Positions 11,681 to 25,260 of a stretch of DNA of 64,000 nucleotides are shown piece after piece. The notes under the pieces were generated by a model. That model saw only the letters and a list, made by a program, of their open reading frames with translations, did no database searches and was not told where the DNA came from. Numbering within the stretch: the first letter of the stretch is position 1; every line of letters begins with the position of its first letter. Position numbers and translations under genes: made by a program. Location: positions 51,419,325 through 51,483,324 of the forward strand of contig QCXZ01000064.1 in assembly GCA_025024175.1 (NCBI GenBank), in the 5' to 3' direction. The stretch comes from Rhyzopertha dominica (taxonomy: Eukaryota > Arthropoda > Insecta > Coleoptera > Bostrichidae).

Positions 11681-14600
11681 ATTCGAATTTCAGACCTGAA
11701 ATTCTCTACCTACAAATATTTATTTTGTTTTTTTAACATGGCATACGATATATATGCACTTCAAGATTCGTTTTACGTAATTTTCAAAAATAGTGATAAT
11801 ACCCAATTCACACGGGATTTAAAACACGAGTATGTGAGAACATATCTGTTTACTAGCAATGCTGTTGAAAAACGATAGTGCTGATAAAAATTTTGCAAAA
11901 TTCTCAGAGGCAAGTAAATAAGCATAAAGCCAAATTTATTAAGTAGAAGCCGTCCTCTCGAAAATACACTACCAAGCTCACTAAATGACAAAATTTGGCA
12001 GTCTTTTGGCTCCCAGCATACTCCAATTCTAGAAAATCTACTGTAGCTAGCCACTCCTATTCTGGTAAATGTAAAACCAGAAATATTGATCAATTTTTGT
12101 CTTAATAAAAGCAACCTAGTGTACTACGTTTATTTTTTATAATAAGCAGTCCCTAAGGGATTATTCGGAATGATTCAGGTTCGATGTGACACATGACATA
12201 GCCCTCCGGAGTGAACTGATTGCTGTCGTTGGCAAGCAAATAATCGCGGGCTACTTGATCTAGCAATCACAATCTTTATAGGGCTGTTCCGATCCACTTA
12301 ATTGCCTTTGCTATTGCCAACTCGCGCAATAAGTTTTTCGCCGTCATAAATATACTACACGAGAATTAATTAAGCACTTTAATTAAGATGCTGTACGGCA
12401 TGCTGTACGTCAAATTNCTCTGCCTGAGTTTACGTCAAGTTCTCAGCGTGTTCGCAACTTATGAAAATACATCAAATTTATTAACGGGCGTGCGGTTAAA
12501 TGCCGTATTAAAAGTCCAATTAACGTTTCGCGTAGGATACACGCGATTCGCAAATAGTACGTAACGCACAATATAGCCATAAGCTTATCAAAAGCCTTAG
12601 CCTTGATTTAAAGGAACGAGGCGCTATTAGGTATTCCCTCGAATATTGCATACCTTTGAGGAAAACGAAGGGGACAGTGGCTATTTCTATTCCATTTTTA
12701 GTCGGGTGCCACTCGTAACGTATGCAAAACGTGGGGTCGTTGACTTCAGAACATGTCTATTTAAGTGCTGCATTTGATATTCTTCTATTTTTACGGTATG
12801 CTGCCGTCTTAGGATGCTTTCAAGGCGCTCTAGATGCTGCTGTTATTCAAGAGCGACCGCTTCTCCGGCGGTAAACAAATGAATCAAACATCGGGGGTCT
12901 GTTTTTCACTTTCTTTTGTAACATTTCTTTCGATTCAGTGGCATCGCTCCTGAAAGGGAATATATCACGGCTGAAAACAAATCGGGGCTAATGCATTCTT
13001 GTGTTTTCCATGGAAACTTCGTTGCGACGAAAGGGAGCTATTCATCCAGGAGCAATCGTGGATGTAGGGCATGCGGGTGAGATGCATAACCGCATACCTC
13101 TTGTTCATTTTGGAAAGCCATCAAATCATGGTGGATGATGGAGAACGTAACCTTGTTACTAATTGATTAATACAAAAAGAAGGAAGTTAATTTGTGTTTC
13201 AATTTTAAGTACTAAGGTAAATGCATACAGCTGTCCACAGAACTTTAAAGTTGCGTCATCAGTGACGTATTTCCATTACCTAACGGAACAACCAAACATT
13301 AGCGGCTCTGAGTAACTCTATTTGTAGCTGCATTGCGTTTGATTGTTTGGATCTACATTTTAACCGTGAAATATTCGATATTATGGAGTACTCCGTCAAT
13401 AATCAGCATTTTTCGTAATATGTCTAATGTTGCACAACCTTGAGNTTTTTTTAGCATTTTTCCTACAAAAAGACATTTTTTTATGTCATCTGGGGATCTA
13501 ACCTCAAAGATGTTGTAGGAGAGGAATGAGCAAAAGCAACATTTTCTGCTCTGTGGCGGGGAGCAATACTACTAGAGTATAGCATTCAACTGGAAGTGCT
13601 GTATATTTTTATATTGTTGTGATCAAGTGAGCTTTATTGGTGATATAAATTCAATATTAGTGTTGAGTAGTGTCACCCTTAAAGCAAAAACATAACAAAA
13701 TACAACAAAAAACGTAAGAAAACAAGAGAGAAAGCTAAGAGCAAAACTAAAATCGACCTCTTTGCGCAATTTTCCAGCTGTCTTAAATTTCACGGGGTTC
13801 CGACGAAACGGCAGATGTTTGCAAGCAGAGTGCAAACAGGTGGATTTCATCAACTAGTCCATCTCCCCGGCTGCCCAAAACGACGTGTCCCTCAAGCTAC
13901 ACTTCTCCATGAACTTAGCTCGAGTTTTGATAATAGTCAAGAACACTTAATTTGAATTCGGCCGTTACCATTACAACTGGAAAACTTCAAACTCTAGTAG
14001 ATTTAACAGTTAGGTAGGTACTCATATGGTCAGATAAGGGTAGTCCGTTTATGTACCTATGTATATTCGCAAAACATGAAGCTTCACAAACGGCGTCGTC
14101 GTAATGTTTTAGTCTTGACTGTAAGGCGGGTAGAAACGTTTGAAATTCAAACAGGCGGCTACTGCCATTACTTTGAGGCAACTGTCACGGAGGCGATGCG
14201 ATCTTAAATTGAAACGCCTATACCTTTGAGCAGTGAGAACTAAGCTCAAATGCATTCCGTTCATAGTATTCTGATAGTTTCAAGGTTGATAATGACAGTT
14301 TAACACTGAGAATCGGCACGTGAATTTGAAAGTTTTGGGGAATGTACTGCATGACTACAGATAACTACACTAAGGATACCAAGCAAACGTTATGGTGCGT
14401 CCCTTTTTGTAACTTTGAAGTTCTGTGAGCACCAGTATACAATGTACTACATATAGTACCCGAGCAGTATCACATAGTGAGCCCTGGGTGTATTGGAAAT
14501 AAGACGTTATTTTTACTTTTAAATCACATAGTAGTGTTTTCTTTTAGCAAAATTCCTCAATAAAGTTACTTTAGTTTAAACTCTTGCTGAAGGCAGTATA

Positions 14601-14758
14601 AAGTTTTACGTACCGATGCTCGACGACACAAAACCATGTTCTGGTTGAAAAGATATAACATTACCTTTTCCCAGGAATTTAACCTTGTAACACGGTTAAA
14701 ACGTTTTGTATGAATCAAAATGTATACACGTAAACACGTTTCTTTAACGTACCTTGTA
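11681..14758. other. Non-coding stretch with a GC-rich island at 12640-13110
   Basis: The island has blocks such as GAGCGACCGCTTCTCCGGCG and is flanked by AT-rich DNA. It has no convincing ORF. The remainder (11680-12640 and 13110-14758) shows no recognisable gene or repeat; open frames at 11773-12114 and 13623-13853 lack family signatures. Confidence 0.35.
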
Positions 14759-15457
14759 CAGGGTGAGCAAACAAGAGAGGTAGCCGGTCATATCTCATAA
14801 ACCAGTAGCCCTAGAGCTTTGAGGTAAAAAATTTCTTAAGTAAAGTGGCCAAGAGAAATTGCTGGAAAATATTTTCGAGTTTGTAAAGTGACCGCTAGAG
14901 GGCGCTGTGGTACCGCCAAATTACAAAATTAATGTTTGTGTCATTTTTAGCCTAATAAATGTTTGCGGAATTCAACATTTTAAGATTGTTTGGACTGAAA
15001 TCTACCATTTTTGTTTAGAGCATTTTTTGTTAAATGTCAAATAAAGGAGTGGGTGGTAGGAGAATATTAATATAGAAAATCGCTAATATCTCAAGGTTTG
15101 GCTTGATTGATTTCAACCACCGAGGTGTCCCCTTCATGAACTTATGTGCCTTTATAAAAAGCAATTTTAAGTGTCTGAACATAGTTTGTGTGTTAACCGC
15201 AAGAGGGCTACTACCTAAATATCGATTTTTCTCGAATTTTTTAAATGGTGCGGTTTTCACCATTTTAGTTTTCACAATTTTAGTCTATATTCAATTGTTC
15301 ATTTAACACAGCGCCCTCTAGCGGTCACTTTACAAACTCGAAAATATTTTCCAACAATTTCTCTTGGCTACTTTACTTTAATTTTTTTTTATCTCAAAGC
15401 TCTAGGGCTGCTGGTTTATGAGTTTTGACCGGCCGCCTCTCTTATTTGCTCACCCTG
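14759..15457. mobile_element. CAGGGTGAGCAA element, copy 1 (mariner-type, non-autonomous)
   Basis: Starts CAGGGTGAGCAAACAAGAGA and ends CTCTTATTTGCTCACCCTG, with TA directly outside each end as expected for a Tc1/mariner target duplication. Terminal inverted repeats run about 150 bp, through CATAAACCAGTAGCCCTAGA and CCGCTAGAGGGCGCTG on the left, mirrored on the right. The 400-bp interior has no transposase; overlapping open frames at 15030-15306 on both strands are shadows of the repeat. A second copy lies at 46960-47864. Confidence 0.9.
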
Positions 15458-18136
15458 TACATATCAAAATTTCGTCATCTGGCTGCACTGAAAGAAACTG
15501 AGAAACTATACCGGCAAGCACAAACAGGAACAACGGCACGGTTAGTAAGCAAGTAGTCAAATATAATTTTATTCCACCCCTAGGTGCAGTTGTACTCCTT
15601 TGCTACTTTTATTAATTCCGCTGCGGCAGCACAGCAGCTATATGCTTCCCCGGCTGTTATTGCATTTTAAATTTTAATATTACTGCGTGCATCGCTGCTG
15701 TTTACACGTTCATATCGCCCCACGACCGTTTATAATTAAACTACCATGGTACTCTGCGTTTTTGTTCTGGCCACCGATCTGGTTGTGCTCTGGAGGTATT
15801 TTGAAATCAGCGAGTTTGATGAATATATTGCTTTAATATTTTAATAGACGTGCAGTGAATAGGCAGTGTGGGATGAATTTGGAAATGTCCATTCATTCAC
15901 ATTTATATGTGTTTTCCACGTTTTGACTACGAGCTGAAATGGATTTATGAATTTTTAAGTAATTACGAAGATATTTTATTTTATGCGTTGCACCAGCAAA
16001 ATTTTGCATCCTTAACGTATTTTAATAGGCGAAAATAAAAGAATTGTCGATTTGCTCTATAAAAATGTGCTGAGCTTTTACCATAATAATTTGTGCACGT
16101 GTCTTTCTTCAATACTAAATGGCCATACGGTGACTGTATAGATAGGTACTACTTTATTGTTCTACTGTTTTACAACATAAGCAAAACTATAAGCTTAGTG
16201 ACCACTTCACCACTTGGCATGGAGATTGGCCTACACCAGGACGAATTTCACCGTAATCGATCAGCTCTAAAAGGTGTACTAGAGTAATGCTAGATGTGCA
16301 AACCTGTGCTAGAAAGGTACTGTTTATAATATATTAGTAGATAAAACAAGCAGAATGTATTAACGCTAATAATTTCAATATTTCGTTCTAGTTCAGGAAA
16401 TGCATTTCCAATTGCTTGATGACTATTGAATTATAATAGGTACCTAATTAAATGGATTAAGGTGAAGGAGTATGTAACAGGACTACATTTTCAAGTTGAG
16501 AACTTTTGAAAAAGACTTTCAACAGGCACCAGCATTAATAATCTTAGTGTGTGGGCACCGAGTGTGCACTTAGTAAAATTGAAAATGTTGTCATGCTGGC
16601 TAACGCTGATGCCAATTAGAACGTACTTTATTATCTGAGACGAAAGGTACAGAAAAACTAATTTCTTTGGATTTCTTATTGATAGAAGGGATTGCGGCTA
16701 ATACACAAAAATACTATAATGTACAAGACCATGTTAACACAAACAGTTTTTCTGTAAATTGTGTAGAAACACTGTCTGTGTAATATGTAGTACCTACCAA
16801 GAATAATAAGTAATAATTAGGTTTTTATATTTATCGACTGTTACATCTATCATCTTTTATATGTAATGGATATTCTATACATTAAAATGTAATGATCGGT
16901 AAAGTGCTCGGCAACCTTACCTCTCCCTAACTTTCCCATTCTTTGCTTGAAGAATGAATGTTATTCTTAGCATTCAGCTCAGAATCTTTCGAGGGCGACA
17001 TTACTTTTTACTATTTAAAATTATTCGAAGACGTTGAGCAAATGTGTGCATTTTATGTAAAATATCTTCTTGCATGGTGCATGGTAGAAGTTGGTAAAAT
17101 GCGCTTCTTCTTCTTAGTTAAGGATATTTCGGACAAAGAATTACTGATGATTAACACCTCCTTCCTCAAGCATGATGTTAGAAAACCGGCTTCTGTCTTT
17201 GATTCAGCGTTATTTGTCGCCCAGCTCGATGTCTGATGAATAACGATTGAGGAACACTAGAGAATTATTTTTTCGATAAAAATGATTCGTGTGCGAAAAG
17301 GTGTCATTTCGTCATATTAAGTTCCCAATGTGCTCTAGAAGTAGACGTTTTTATTTAAGCGGCCCTTCATATTGATACCTACCTTATATTAAGTATTAAA
17401 AGTTAACGCAATTTAATAACTAACAGATGGAACTTATACCAGAGGATTACTGTAATAAGTTACTCTAATATTAGAACATATTTATTGTTGGTTTCCATAC
17501 CTTAGCGTCTGGCTAAATGGAGTTTCTTACAACTGACTCGTTTTGTTTCTGTGCGTGATTCAGCGTTTTTCGGGTTTAAACGTGTTTTAACTTGATTGTT
17601 TAAATTTAATTTTGTACTAAGAACACTCGTTCACTAATAATCTAACTTATTACCTACAGTTATCTACAAACTTTTTGTATACGATGTATTTCTATGCAAG
17701 ACCGCAAAATCTTCCATTATTCTTGCAAAGAGGTGTCTCGTCTTGTCGTAAAAAAAGAGAAGAGAATTTTAATTAATTTCGCCTTGCACTTCTGACACTG
17801 GAAAGGACAATATAAAAAATATAAGTATTTTGTGAAACGCTGATAAGACAGTATAGGTATTTACAAACAACACAATTGGTCGCTAGAGATAAACGTGCAT
17901 GCGTATTTTTTTTACTACTCACACAATGACCGCTCCCAGCGGATTGCTCAGTTCTTTGTGTCAACATGCCAGCGTACATGTTTTAGTATTAAAAAAATAA
18001 ATAAATAAAATGAAAGTAAGTGGTAGTTTTCCTGTNCCTTTTTGAAAATGAAAGAACAATAGCCGCAATAACCGTAACTTGAGCTTTTTCGTTTTCCTAA
18101 AGGTGGAAATGGTATGTATTAATTTTTTAATGAACA
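15458..18136. other. Non-coding stretch with a GC-richer island at 15480-15790
   Basis: The island includes CCGCTGCGGCAGCACAGCAG. The rest is AT-rich. The 92-aa open frame at 16958-17236 has no recognisable motif and is also largely open on the opposite strand, so it is not called. A short AAAT-rich simple repeat lies at 17993-18011. Confidence 0.35.
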
Positions 18137-18303
18137 TAGGATATAAGTACTTACATCATACCAAGCCTTTAGTATATAGGCAAAACCAGTTCTATGCCGT
18201 GCTGTCTGCACTAGACCTAAACTGCACTGATGAGCTATAATGATAGCGAAATAGATCTATCTGCAGTTGGTTGCGGTGCAGACAGCACAGCATAGACATA
18301 CAT
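18137..18303 (-). mobile_element. Partial copy of the GTCTATGC inverted-repeat family
   Basis: On the minus strand this begins GTATGTCTATGCTGTGCTGT and passes through CAACCAACTGCAGATAGAT, CTCATCAGTGCAGTTTAGG and CAGACAGCACGGCATAGAAC to GGTATGATGTAAGTA. It matches 34981-35137 base for base with scattered differences. The half carrying the 80-bp module and the other terminal repeat is absent, so this copy is truncated. Confidence 0.8.
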
Positions 18304-21300
18304 TTTAACATAGGATATAGTTAATGGGTTAACAGAACACATCTATGTACTGAAAAGTATTGCAAGCTTTAACCGGGATATCTTCATATATTATCTTCAA
18401 TATATTTGATATGTATTATTTTTCCACATTTATCCTCCCAAAGAACTTTGTTGGGTGTTTTGCGCTAAAGACTTGGCATTTTCTTGTGACAGAGCAATTT
18501 TAGGAGAACAGGATACACTCTCGTTATAATACGGATAATAGAGTTTACTCATGAATGCGACTAGTGTATTTACAAAAAAACCGAACATGCGGAATGCAAT
18601 TCAGGTACAAAAGCTTTTGAATTTAGCGCATTTTTACTACCCCCAAAATGGCGGACGGTTTTAGGGTCATGAGAATCACTTATAGACTTCCGATCTTTGT
18701 CGCTACTGTATATGAAATAAATGTCTATATACTGTGCTAATAACGTGTACTAAAGTCGACGTACGAAGTGGGGGGTGAGGTTCGTAACCGTGGTGAAACG
18801 GTATTTAACATTTCAGCTTCCTTGTTTATTTACAGTCCAGTGTTGTCACTTCGGTAGAAAGAGAAAATGTTCTTTCTAAGTTTGGTAACATTCAGCATGA
18901 CACCAACAAGAAATAAGAAAGTTGGTCCTATTTTTTTGAACGAAATGAAGATAAAAGTTTTCTGATAGTTCCATTAGTGGCAGACTAAGAAGGTGATATA
19001 TGTAATAGTATATTCACCAAAAAGTTGTTGTACCATAACACTTTTTAAAAATGTTAAAATATACAATATCATTGGTATCTTTAAGAAGAAAAGGGTTACA
19101 GACAGTCTGAAAGCAGCAAAATTCTCCAGTTTTTTCCTTATGTTGATTTTTTTCTCAGTTTTAATATTAAGTGAGATGACCATAGTAAAATTCGAAAATT
19201 AGATACGAACAACATGCCCATCGACATCCCCACCTTACTTTAGTTTATGAATATGAAATTCAATTTTTGTGTCATTTTAGTTGCTCTAGCTGCATATGTC
19301 AAGGTCAGATTCTGCTGCTGGAATATATGTCTCTACGAATATTTCATATTTCTGGATATTTTTACCTCTTACCTGGTTACCAACAAAAGTTGTATAATGT
19401 ATATGGACCTACCACATACGTATATGTACAGCAACATCCATTTTCCAATTTGCAGATGTACTTCCAGCTAAACGTGTTTGTAACGAGCGTCATTGTGCAT
19501 CCAACTTTGAAAACCTATGAACAAAACATACTCATTCATACCACAGGTGCATCTTTGAAACATTATTTTGTATTGCTTTAAAGTTGCAGTACATTAATTC
19601 TTTAAACTGTTGCTTACATTCAACCAGTGCCCCAGTACTAGCTGTTTTAAAATTGATTGAAATGGCTATTTCAACCCGCCTTTAGTTTCATAAATTGCCT
19701 TGCGATGTTTACGTATTTCAGTAGCCTGTCAGTGTCAAGCAAACCTGTTCGAAAACTTATATACAAGTTACGTATACTTCAGTCTCGCTGAAAGCTTCAG
19801 CATACCTTCTCAAGATATTTCCTGTTCTAGATGTTTTAAGTTTAAGATGGATGTATTGTTTTCCAACTTTCGCAATAAATATTTCCGCAGGATATGAGTT
19901 TTTGCGGTCTCGCCTGCGCCGTTCTTTTCCGAACGAGTAGTATAAGATTACTCTCAAGTACAAATTGATATGTCTCAATGTTCTGGTTCACTTGCTCCAT
20001 AGTCGAGATATTGACTTCTTTAAGATGAAATAGATTATTTTTTTTTCGATAAACCATGCAATCTATATTATTCCCTTTGAATGGATATAGTAAAAGAACA
20101 AGCGCATAATAGTCTGCGTTACTTCGGTTTCATAAAATAAAAAGCCTGCTACAGGTAAAATATTTGTAATATATAATATTTGTATAATATTTTTCTGGGA
20201 CTCTTGTTTTCATTTATATTGTACGCTAGATTGTGTTCGTCATTAAGGCACGGTCATACTACTCTTTGTACGCTTAAATATTAAAAGTATAAAGTAAAAA
20301 GTACCATATGGCGGATCAATACAGGAGTTGCTAAATCTGGTACTAGAATACAAATTAGTGAACAGGAATGAGCTACGTATAGAATTCCCAGTTTTCTAAC
20401 ATAAGGTAATATTGTTCGAATAAAATGGTGTCACGCTTTGCTCCACCCCACCACAATAGACTTCCTTTTCTTTGTTTACAAATTGCTCGAGCGATGTACG
20501 TACATAAATTAATACACTATTTAAGAACCAGAAATCTTGCATAATTTAAGAGCATTTTAGATCTGAATATGATGAGGATTTAACAACAACTTGTAAAAAA
20601 ACAGCTTACGCTTTAAAACGAGTAGCTAATTAGTTTTCTGGCTGTTTTCATAAAAATGTATCCTACTTTCCTAATTTTTTAAGTGATATCTGGTTGTCTT
20701 GTATGCTAAATTAAAAGTAAAATTATTTCAACATATTTTGATTATGGGTAGCATTAGAGGATCAACAAGTAGTAACAACGACAAATTACCGCGCTTAAGG
20801 TTACGTTGGACCCAGTCGATAAGGTGACGTACCCTCCAATCCTGCCAATCGAAAATATCAATTGTCCGTGTCAATTACTATGACTGTTAAATTATGTATT
20901 TATAATGTTTTCTTGTTAGCGTTGTCCAGCGAGCGTGAGTAGTTACACTGACTAAATACAGAGACACGTATTTCCAACAAATTAATACGTTAGAAAACTG
21001 CCTTACATTGTGGAATATTTTCCAGTTGGTAAAAGCGCATTCCATTATAAACTTTTATTTCAGTTCTTATTTGAGCGGTGTCAAATCCGTGATGTACTGA
21101 TTTGTCTGTAACAATGCGATGAGACGCCGTCTTGTTGCAAGGTTACTTCCATACTGTCTGAATTATCGCTAGCTCTATGACATTTTTCATTAAAATACGA
21201 TAGCCAAGCAATGTGGTCACCATTTTTCGTAATAATGTTCTCTTGTTTATGTTTGCATATGTAAGGATGTATCTTGTAGTTACAAATTCAGCTAATAGCA

Positions 21301-22360
21301 GCTCATGATTCTCACATTGCAGGTTTGTTACATTTGATGACACTTTCGCCAACAAAAATGTGGAAATTAAAAATGCAGTGATATAGCAACTATAGTCAGA
21401 ACAATTGCTAGCCTGGAATATATGGGATTAACATACAGATAGTATGTATTGACAGGCACAATATTGCCTATTTCTTTTGCCTATACCGGATGTAAAACTT
21501 GGTTGTTTATGCGTGGTACCCACTACAAGTAACCGAAGTAAAGATTGCGTTATAGGATAAAAAATTTAATTATTAGAGTTATAAATATTCCACACGAACT
21601 TTCCAGAACGAACGTAATGAAGGGCTATTGCGTTGAAATACAATGTTTGGAATCCGGGGCGTTACCAACATTGTTGCTTTACGTTCTTGCATACGATTTC
21701 CGATGTACGTACCGAGAAATCCATTAAATTTTATGCCGCTTACATAAACATCTGAGAATAATATAGGTGGGATACTCGCATGCATCATATCGTTTCGCTT
21801 GGAATTACTTCATAGGACTTGTAATTTATAACTTCCACTTTTATTACTTTTTTATAGGAAAATCATAAAAGTATGCAATAATTCCACGTGCGGGAAATTT
21901 CAAAAGTTTCACTACCCGCACAGGCTTAGTTTAAAAAGCGGATTTCTGTATATGGTGTCGCTGTGAATCGCAGCTGGTTGGTGAACAAAAATGAATACCT
22001 ACTTTTTTGACCATAGTAATTTTTATCTATGTATATGGCGGAATCGCAAACAAAGAGACTGTGCGAGAAATTAAAGTCGTTTCCTGATGAAATGCTAGTC
22101 CCAGTTACTTTGTTATATAGAAAACAAACTAGTCAGCTAAGATAACAAAATTGCGAAAACCTTTGACGGAATTATCAAATGCTGCTGAATTGGAATAAAA
22201 AATCTGGAAAGGATAAAAAAAACAGAAAAGTGCGCACTAATAAAGAGAGAATACTAAGGTAGTGATTGTATATGAATCCTTGGTCATTAGGGTCAGGTTT
22301 ATGTAATCTACACCGAGTTTCAAAAGTGTTTATTCTCATTTAGACACGAAGAGCACTGTT
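18304..22360. other. AT-rich non-coding stretch
   Basis: No recognisable gene. Points noted are a hairpin with 7-bp perfect arms GTGCGGG / CCCGCAC at 21888-21921, and a 35-codon open frame at 22034-22141 beginning MAESQTKRLCEKLKSFPDEM. That frame looks protein-like and lies just upstream of LINE debris, so it may be a transposon ORF remnant, but I cannot assign it. Other short frames overlap on both strands. Confidence 0.3.
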
Positions 22361-22364
22361 AATT

Positions 22365-22530
22365 ATGCTATATCCCATTTTACCTACATCTGGGGCGCCT
22401 CAAGGATTAAATTCGGGACCGTTTTTATTTCTAGTATTTATCAATGTCTTGCGCAACTGCTTTAAATACCTTAATTTGATGTTTGACGATAATCTTAAGC
22501 TTATTTTAGTATTCCTTCTGATTATGAGCG
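22365..22530 (+). pseudogene. LINE reverse transcriptase fragment
   Basis: The translation contains SGAPQGLNSGPFLFLVFINV and then LMFDDNLKLI. These correspond to the reverse transcriptase SGVPQGS-LGPLLFLLFIND motif and to the catalytic FADDLKL box, where the first Asp position is shifted by decay. Only about 55 codons remain and there is no start or end. The same class of element appears more completely at 23340-24470. Whether the two pieces come from one insertion is not decidable by eye, since a PLE fragment and another repeat lie between them. Confidence 0.75.
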
Positions 22531-22719
22531 TAGCATCCTACAAAATGACGTATACTCTTTGATAACATATTGTAGCCCCACTTGTCTAAAGCCTATTAGT
22601 GCATAAAATTCATATCATTCAGCCACATATATAGTTTTATCACCTAATCTGATAGGGGTATCAGTGATATATCTGATAAAAAAATTAATTTAATGCTTAG
22701 GTGCTAGGCGCTCGTCCGC

Positions 22720-22995
22720 AGCTGGCTGATGGACAACTGAAAAGTCTAGCATTACAGAACATGTCATGGCTAGGCAGAACTGCGAAATACTTTTCGACGA
22801 CACGGATGTCCTACCTAGAATTGCGGTTTACTATCCCAAATTATACCGGGAAGCTATTGAAATAGCGAAGCACCCTAACAATTTCAATAGGCAAGAAGGG
22901 TCCGTCCGATTAAATAGAACATGGCTGACTGTCCTTAAATACGCCAAAATCAAGCCGCACAGGAAACCTAGCGCACTAACCGGCCAATCAGTCTT
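22720..22995 (+). pseudogene. Penelope-like element, C-terminal end after the GIY-YIG domain
   Basis: The frame reads KSSITEHVMARQNCEILFDD and then YYPKLYREAIEIAKHPNNFN-RQEGSVRLNRTWL. This is the conserved C-terminus of insect Penelope polyproteins, where -YFPRLYREAIEI-KHPNNFNR-EG-LNRTW- is typical. Just upstream, in a shifted frame, PQLADGQLK corresponds to the RLGQ-K linker, so a frameshift separates them. The GIY and YIG motifs themselves are missing. It is a truncated, inactive copy of a retroelement normally encoding reverse transcriptase plus endonuclease. Confidence 0.8.
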
Positions 22996-23069
22996 GGGTG
23001 AAACGTCAGAAAGCTTATCTTATCTTGGACCGCGGCCATTATGGCCGAACATAACAATAATAATGGTAA

Positions 23070-23270
23070 TATTCTGTAGTGTTTTGTGGGTTAATTAACT
23101 TTAAAGTTGCAGAAAGCTCACATTTCGGAGCTGTGGTGTGACATTGATCTGCAACCTTCACTACTATCGCCGTGCATATAGTAGCTTGGCAGCAGTTACA
23201 AAAAGGCGGCACAAAGAATTCAGAAATCAAGGCTGCCCACGTTGCATGAATCGTTTATAGAAACCCTGTA
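23070..23270 (-). repeat. Interspersed repeat, copy B (AGGGTTTCTATAAA family)
   Basis: On the minus strand it begins TACAGGGTTTCTATAAACGA and runs through TGATTTCTGAATTC and GCCGCCTTTTTGTAACTGCT to CCCACAAAACACTACAGAAT. It is the inverted partner of 6811-7005. This copy keeps TACAGGGT at its end, which is nearer to typical insect mariner-like termini. Confidence 0.75.
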
Positions 23271-23339
23271 TATATGTATATCACAATTTATCTGAATGTA
23301 TTATTTCATTAAAGCACGCTCTACTACTACAAATCCCGT

Positions 23340-24470
23340 TTGTTGTTAGAACTTTAGATGATCATTTGCAGACCGACGCAATTTATATGGATTTCTCTAA
23401 AGCTTTTAATAAGCTACACCACAACGTTTTGCTAAATAAACTTCACTGCTTCGGTATTTCTGAGGCTTTGATTGATTTGTTCAAATCTTACCTTCATAAT
23501 AGAGTTCAGTACGTGGTTTATAATGGATTTGTGTCCAGCGAATACACTGCTACGTCCGGAGCACCACAGGGTTTTCTCTAAGGCCCTTATTTTTTATACT
23601 GTTCGTCAACGACATTACTTTATGCGAATGACCTTAAACTTTACAGTATATTCATTCAACTATTGATTGTATTTGGTTACAAAACAGTCTTGACGTACTG
23701 AATAACTTCTGTAAATCCAATAGACCTTAAACGTAGCTAAGTGCAACGTCCTTTCGTTTACTTTAGAGACAGTACCTATACTGTATGATCCGATACAGTA
23801 CATGATCTTGGTGTAACTTTTGATAGCAAGATATCTTTTATGGTTTTATTTCACGTAACAGTCGTGATTGTAGTAATGATACATTAAACTGCTTCTTTGC
23901 CCATTTATCAGATGTAAAATGGAATACGCCTCTGTGATCTTGTCTCCTCCATATTATTTGAGATATACAAATTACATTGAAAATGTTGAACGTAAATTCT
24001 CAAAACTACTAAATTTTAAACTCTAGGGTGTCTTGCCTCCCAGGGCATTTGCCATGATGATCTGCTTGAAAGAATGGTACTGTGAGCCCTCAGGCGAGGA
24101 AAGGGTTTAATGATGTGGTATTTCTGTTCAAAATTGTTAACAGTTCACTTGAATGTCCTGAAATTTTGTTTTTTTTTTTAATTTGGTGGTTCCTAGAGTG
24201 TCTGCCAGAACATTCCAAACATTTTATCTGCCAACTGCTAGAACTAACATTAAGAAGCGTTCGCCACTTTATAGCATGTGTTCTATTTGTAATGATAGGT
24301 GTTTGAATTTTTAACCCTTTGGGGGCAGCATCGCCGCATTGAGAGCTATTTTTAAGTAATTGCATTTGTTTTTTCTGTAAATATTATTTTACTGTTTACC
24401 CTCCTGCTGTGTAGATTGGTGCAAACCTGTACAATATTGATTTCAATAAATTAAATCAAGGTCCAGCGAG
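23340..24470 (+). pseudogene. CR1/Jockey-type LINE, 3' half, decayed
   Basis: A reverse transcriptase core is readable: AIYMDFSKAFNKLHHNVLLN, FGISEALIDLFKSYLHNRVQ and SGAPQGF followed by a stop and a frameshift, then a degraded YANDLKL at the catalytic FADD position. Near 23805 comes DLGVTFDSKISF, then YINYIENVERKFSKLLNF near 23965 and a C-terminal block FNDVVFLFKIVNSSLECPEI at 24108. These stand in the order usual for CR1/Jockey LINE ORF2. The 3' UTR-like tail reaches TTTCAATAAATTAAATC near 24450. Many stops and frameshifts make it inactive, and the endonuclease and ORF1 portions are absent, as in a 5'-truncated insertion. Confidence 0.85.
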
Positions 24471-24539
24471 ATTTGTTTGTAAGTTTTATTTATCTGTAAC
24501 CGTAAACTTTCTTGATTTTGCTCTTCCAGGACTTACACA

Positions 24540-25260
24540 AAAGAGCTACGATACCAGCAGCATTTGGAAAGGAATTAAGTAAAAAGTCTTTTGTACTGTG
24601 CTCATTTCTGAATAAATTTTGTGGTAATAGTTGCCTGAAGAGTTTGTACGTTTTCACTACAGCAATAATGCCGTTGTTATTCACACTGTCGCCAAGAAAC
24701 TAAATCAGAGAACAATGGTTACTTCCACAACAGAGAGAAGTGCTCCGTGCAGAGGTATAATGTGTCTTCCGCCAAGAACAAAGCACTATAGAAACGTAAC
24801 CGTCAAGGGTGAATTAACATCCGAAAGTCATTAATTTTCGCAGATTCGGGGAACTTTTGTCAATTGTTCCACGTTTATAACATGATGAATTAAAACAGAA
24901 ACCGCCATTTATCAATTCAAATCTCGATAAGGCCGCTCCGAATGGAATGAAAAACACGAAAGTTAACTTTAATACCTCGCCGAGGTCGATTAGATGAAAA
25001 AAGGGGACTGCTTATTCAGTTGTCACCTCCATTCTGTCTACGACGTAACGAGCCGGCCCACTGCGTTTGTCTGTACGCAAACAGATAAAAATCGCATTGG
25101 CTTTGTTCCAGCGGCAAATGTGCCACAAATGAAAAAAATAAAAAAAGGAGAGCCGTCACAACAACGGCTTTCTGAAGGCAGACGATATCACTACAGCGCT
25201 ATCGTGATTTCATTTACGACGTATACTTCGAATGAGTCTAAGGTAACGTCAAGACTTAGA
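24540..25260. other. GC-richer island, candidate regulatory or conserved non-coding DNA
   Basis: The sequence has many CpGs and mixed composition, for example CGACGTAACGAGCCGGCCCA near 25040 and CCTCGCCGAGGTCGATTAG near 24977. The 89-codon frame at 24994-25263 has no recognisable domain. I cannot separate an unknown exon from a regulatory element by eye. Confidence 0.25.

Noticed and set aside
15030..15306. Overlapping 81- and 67-codon frames
   Set aside because: Both lie within the CAGGGTGAGCAA MITE and the second copy of that MITE does not keep them open.
16958..17236. 92-codon frame as a gene
   Set aside because: No motif, and the opposite strand is open over much of the same interval, as expected by chance in such sequence.
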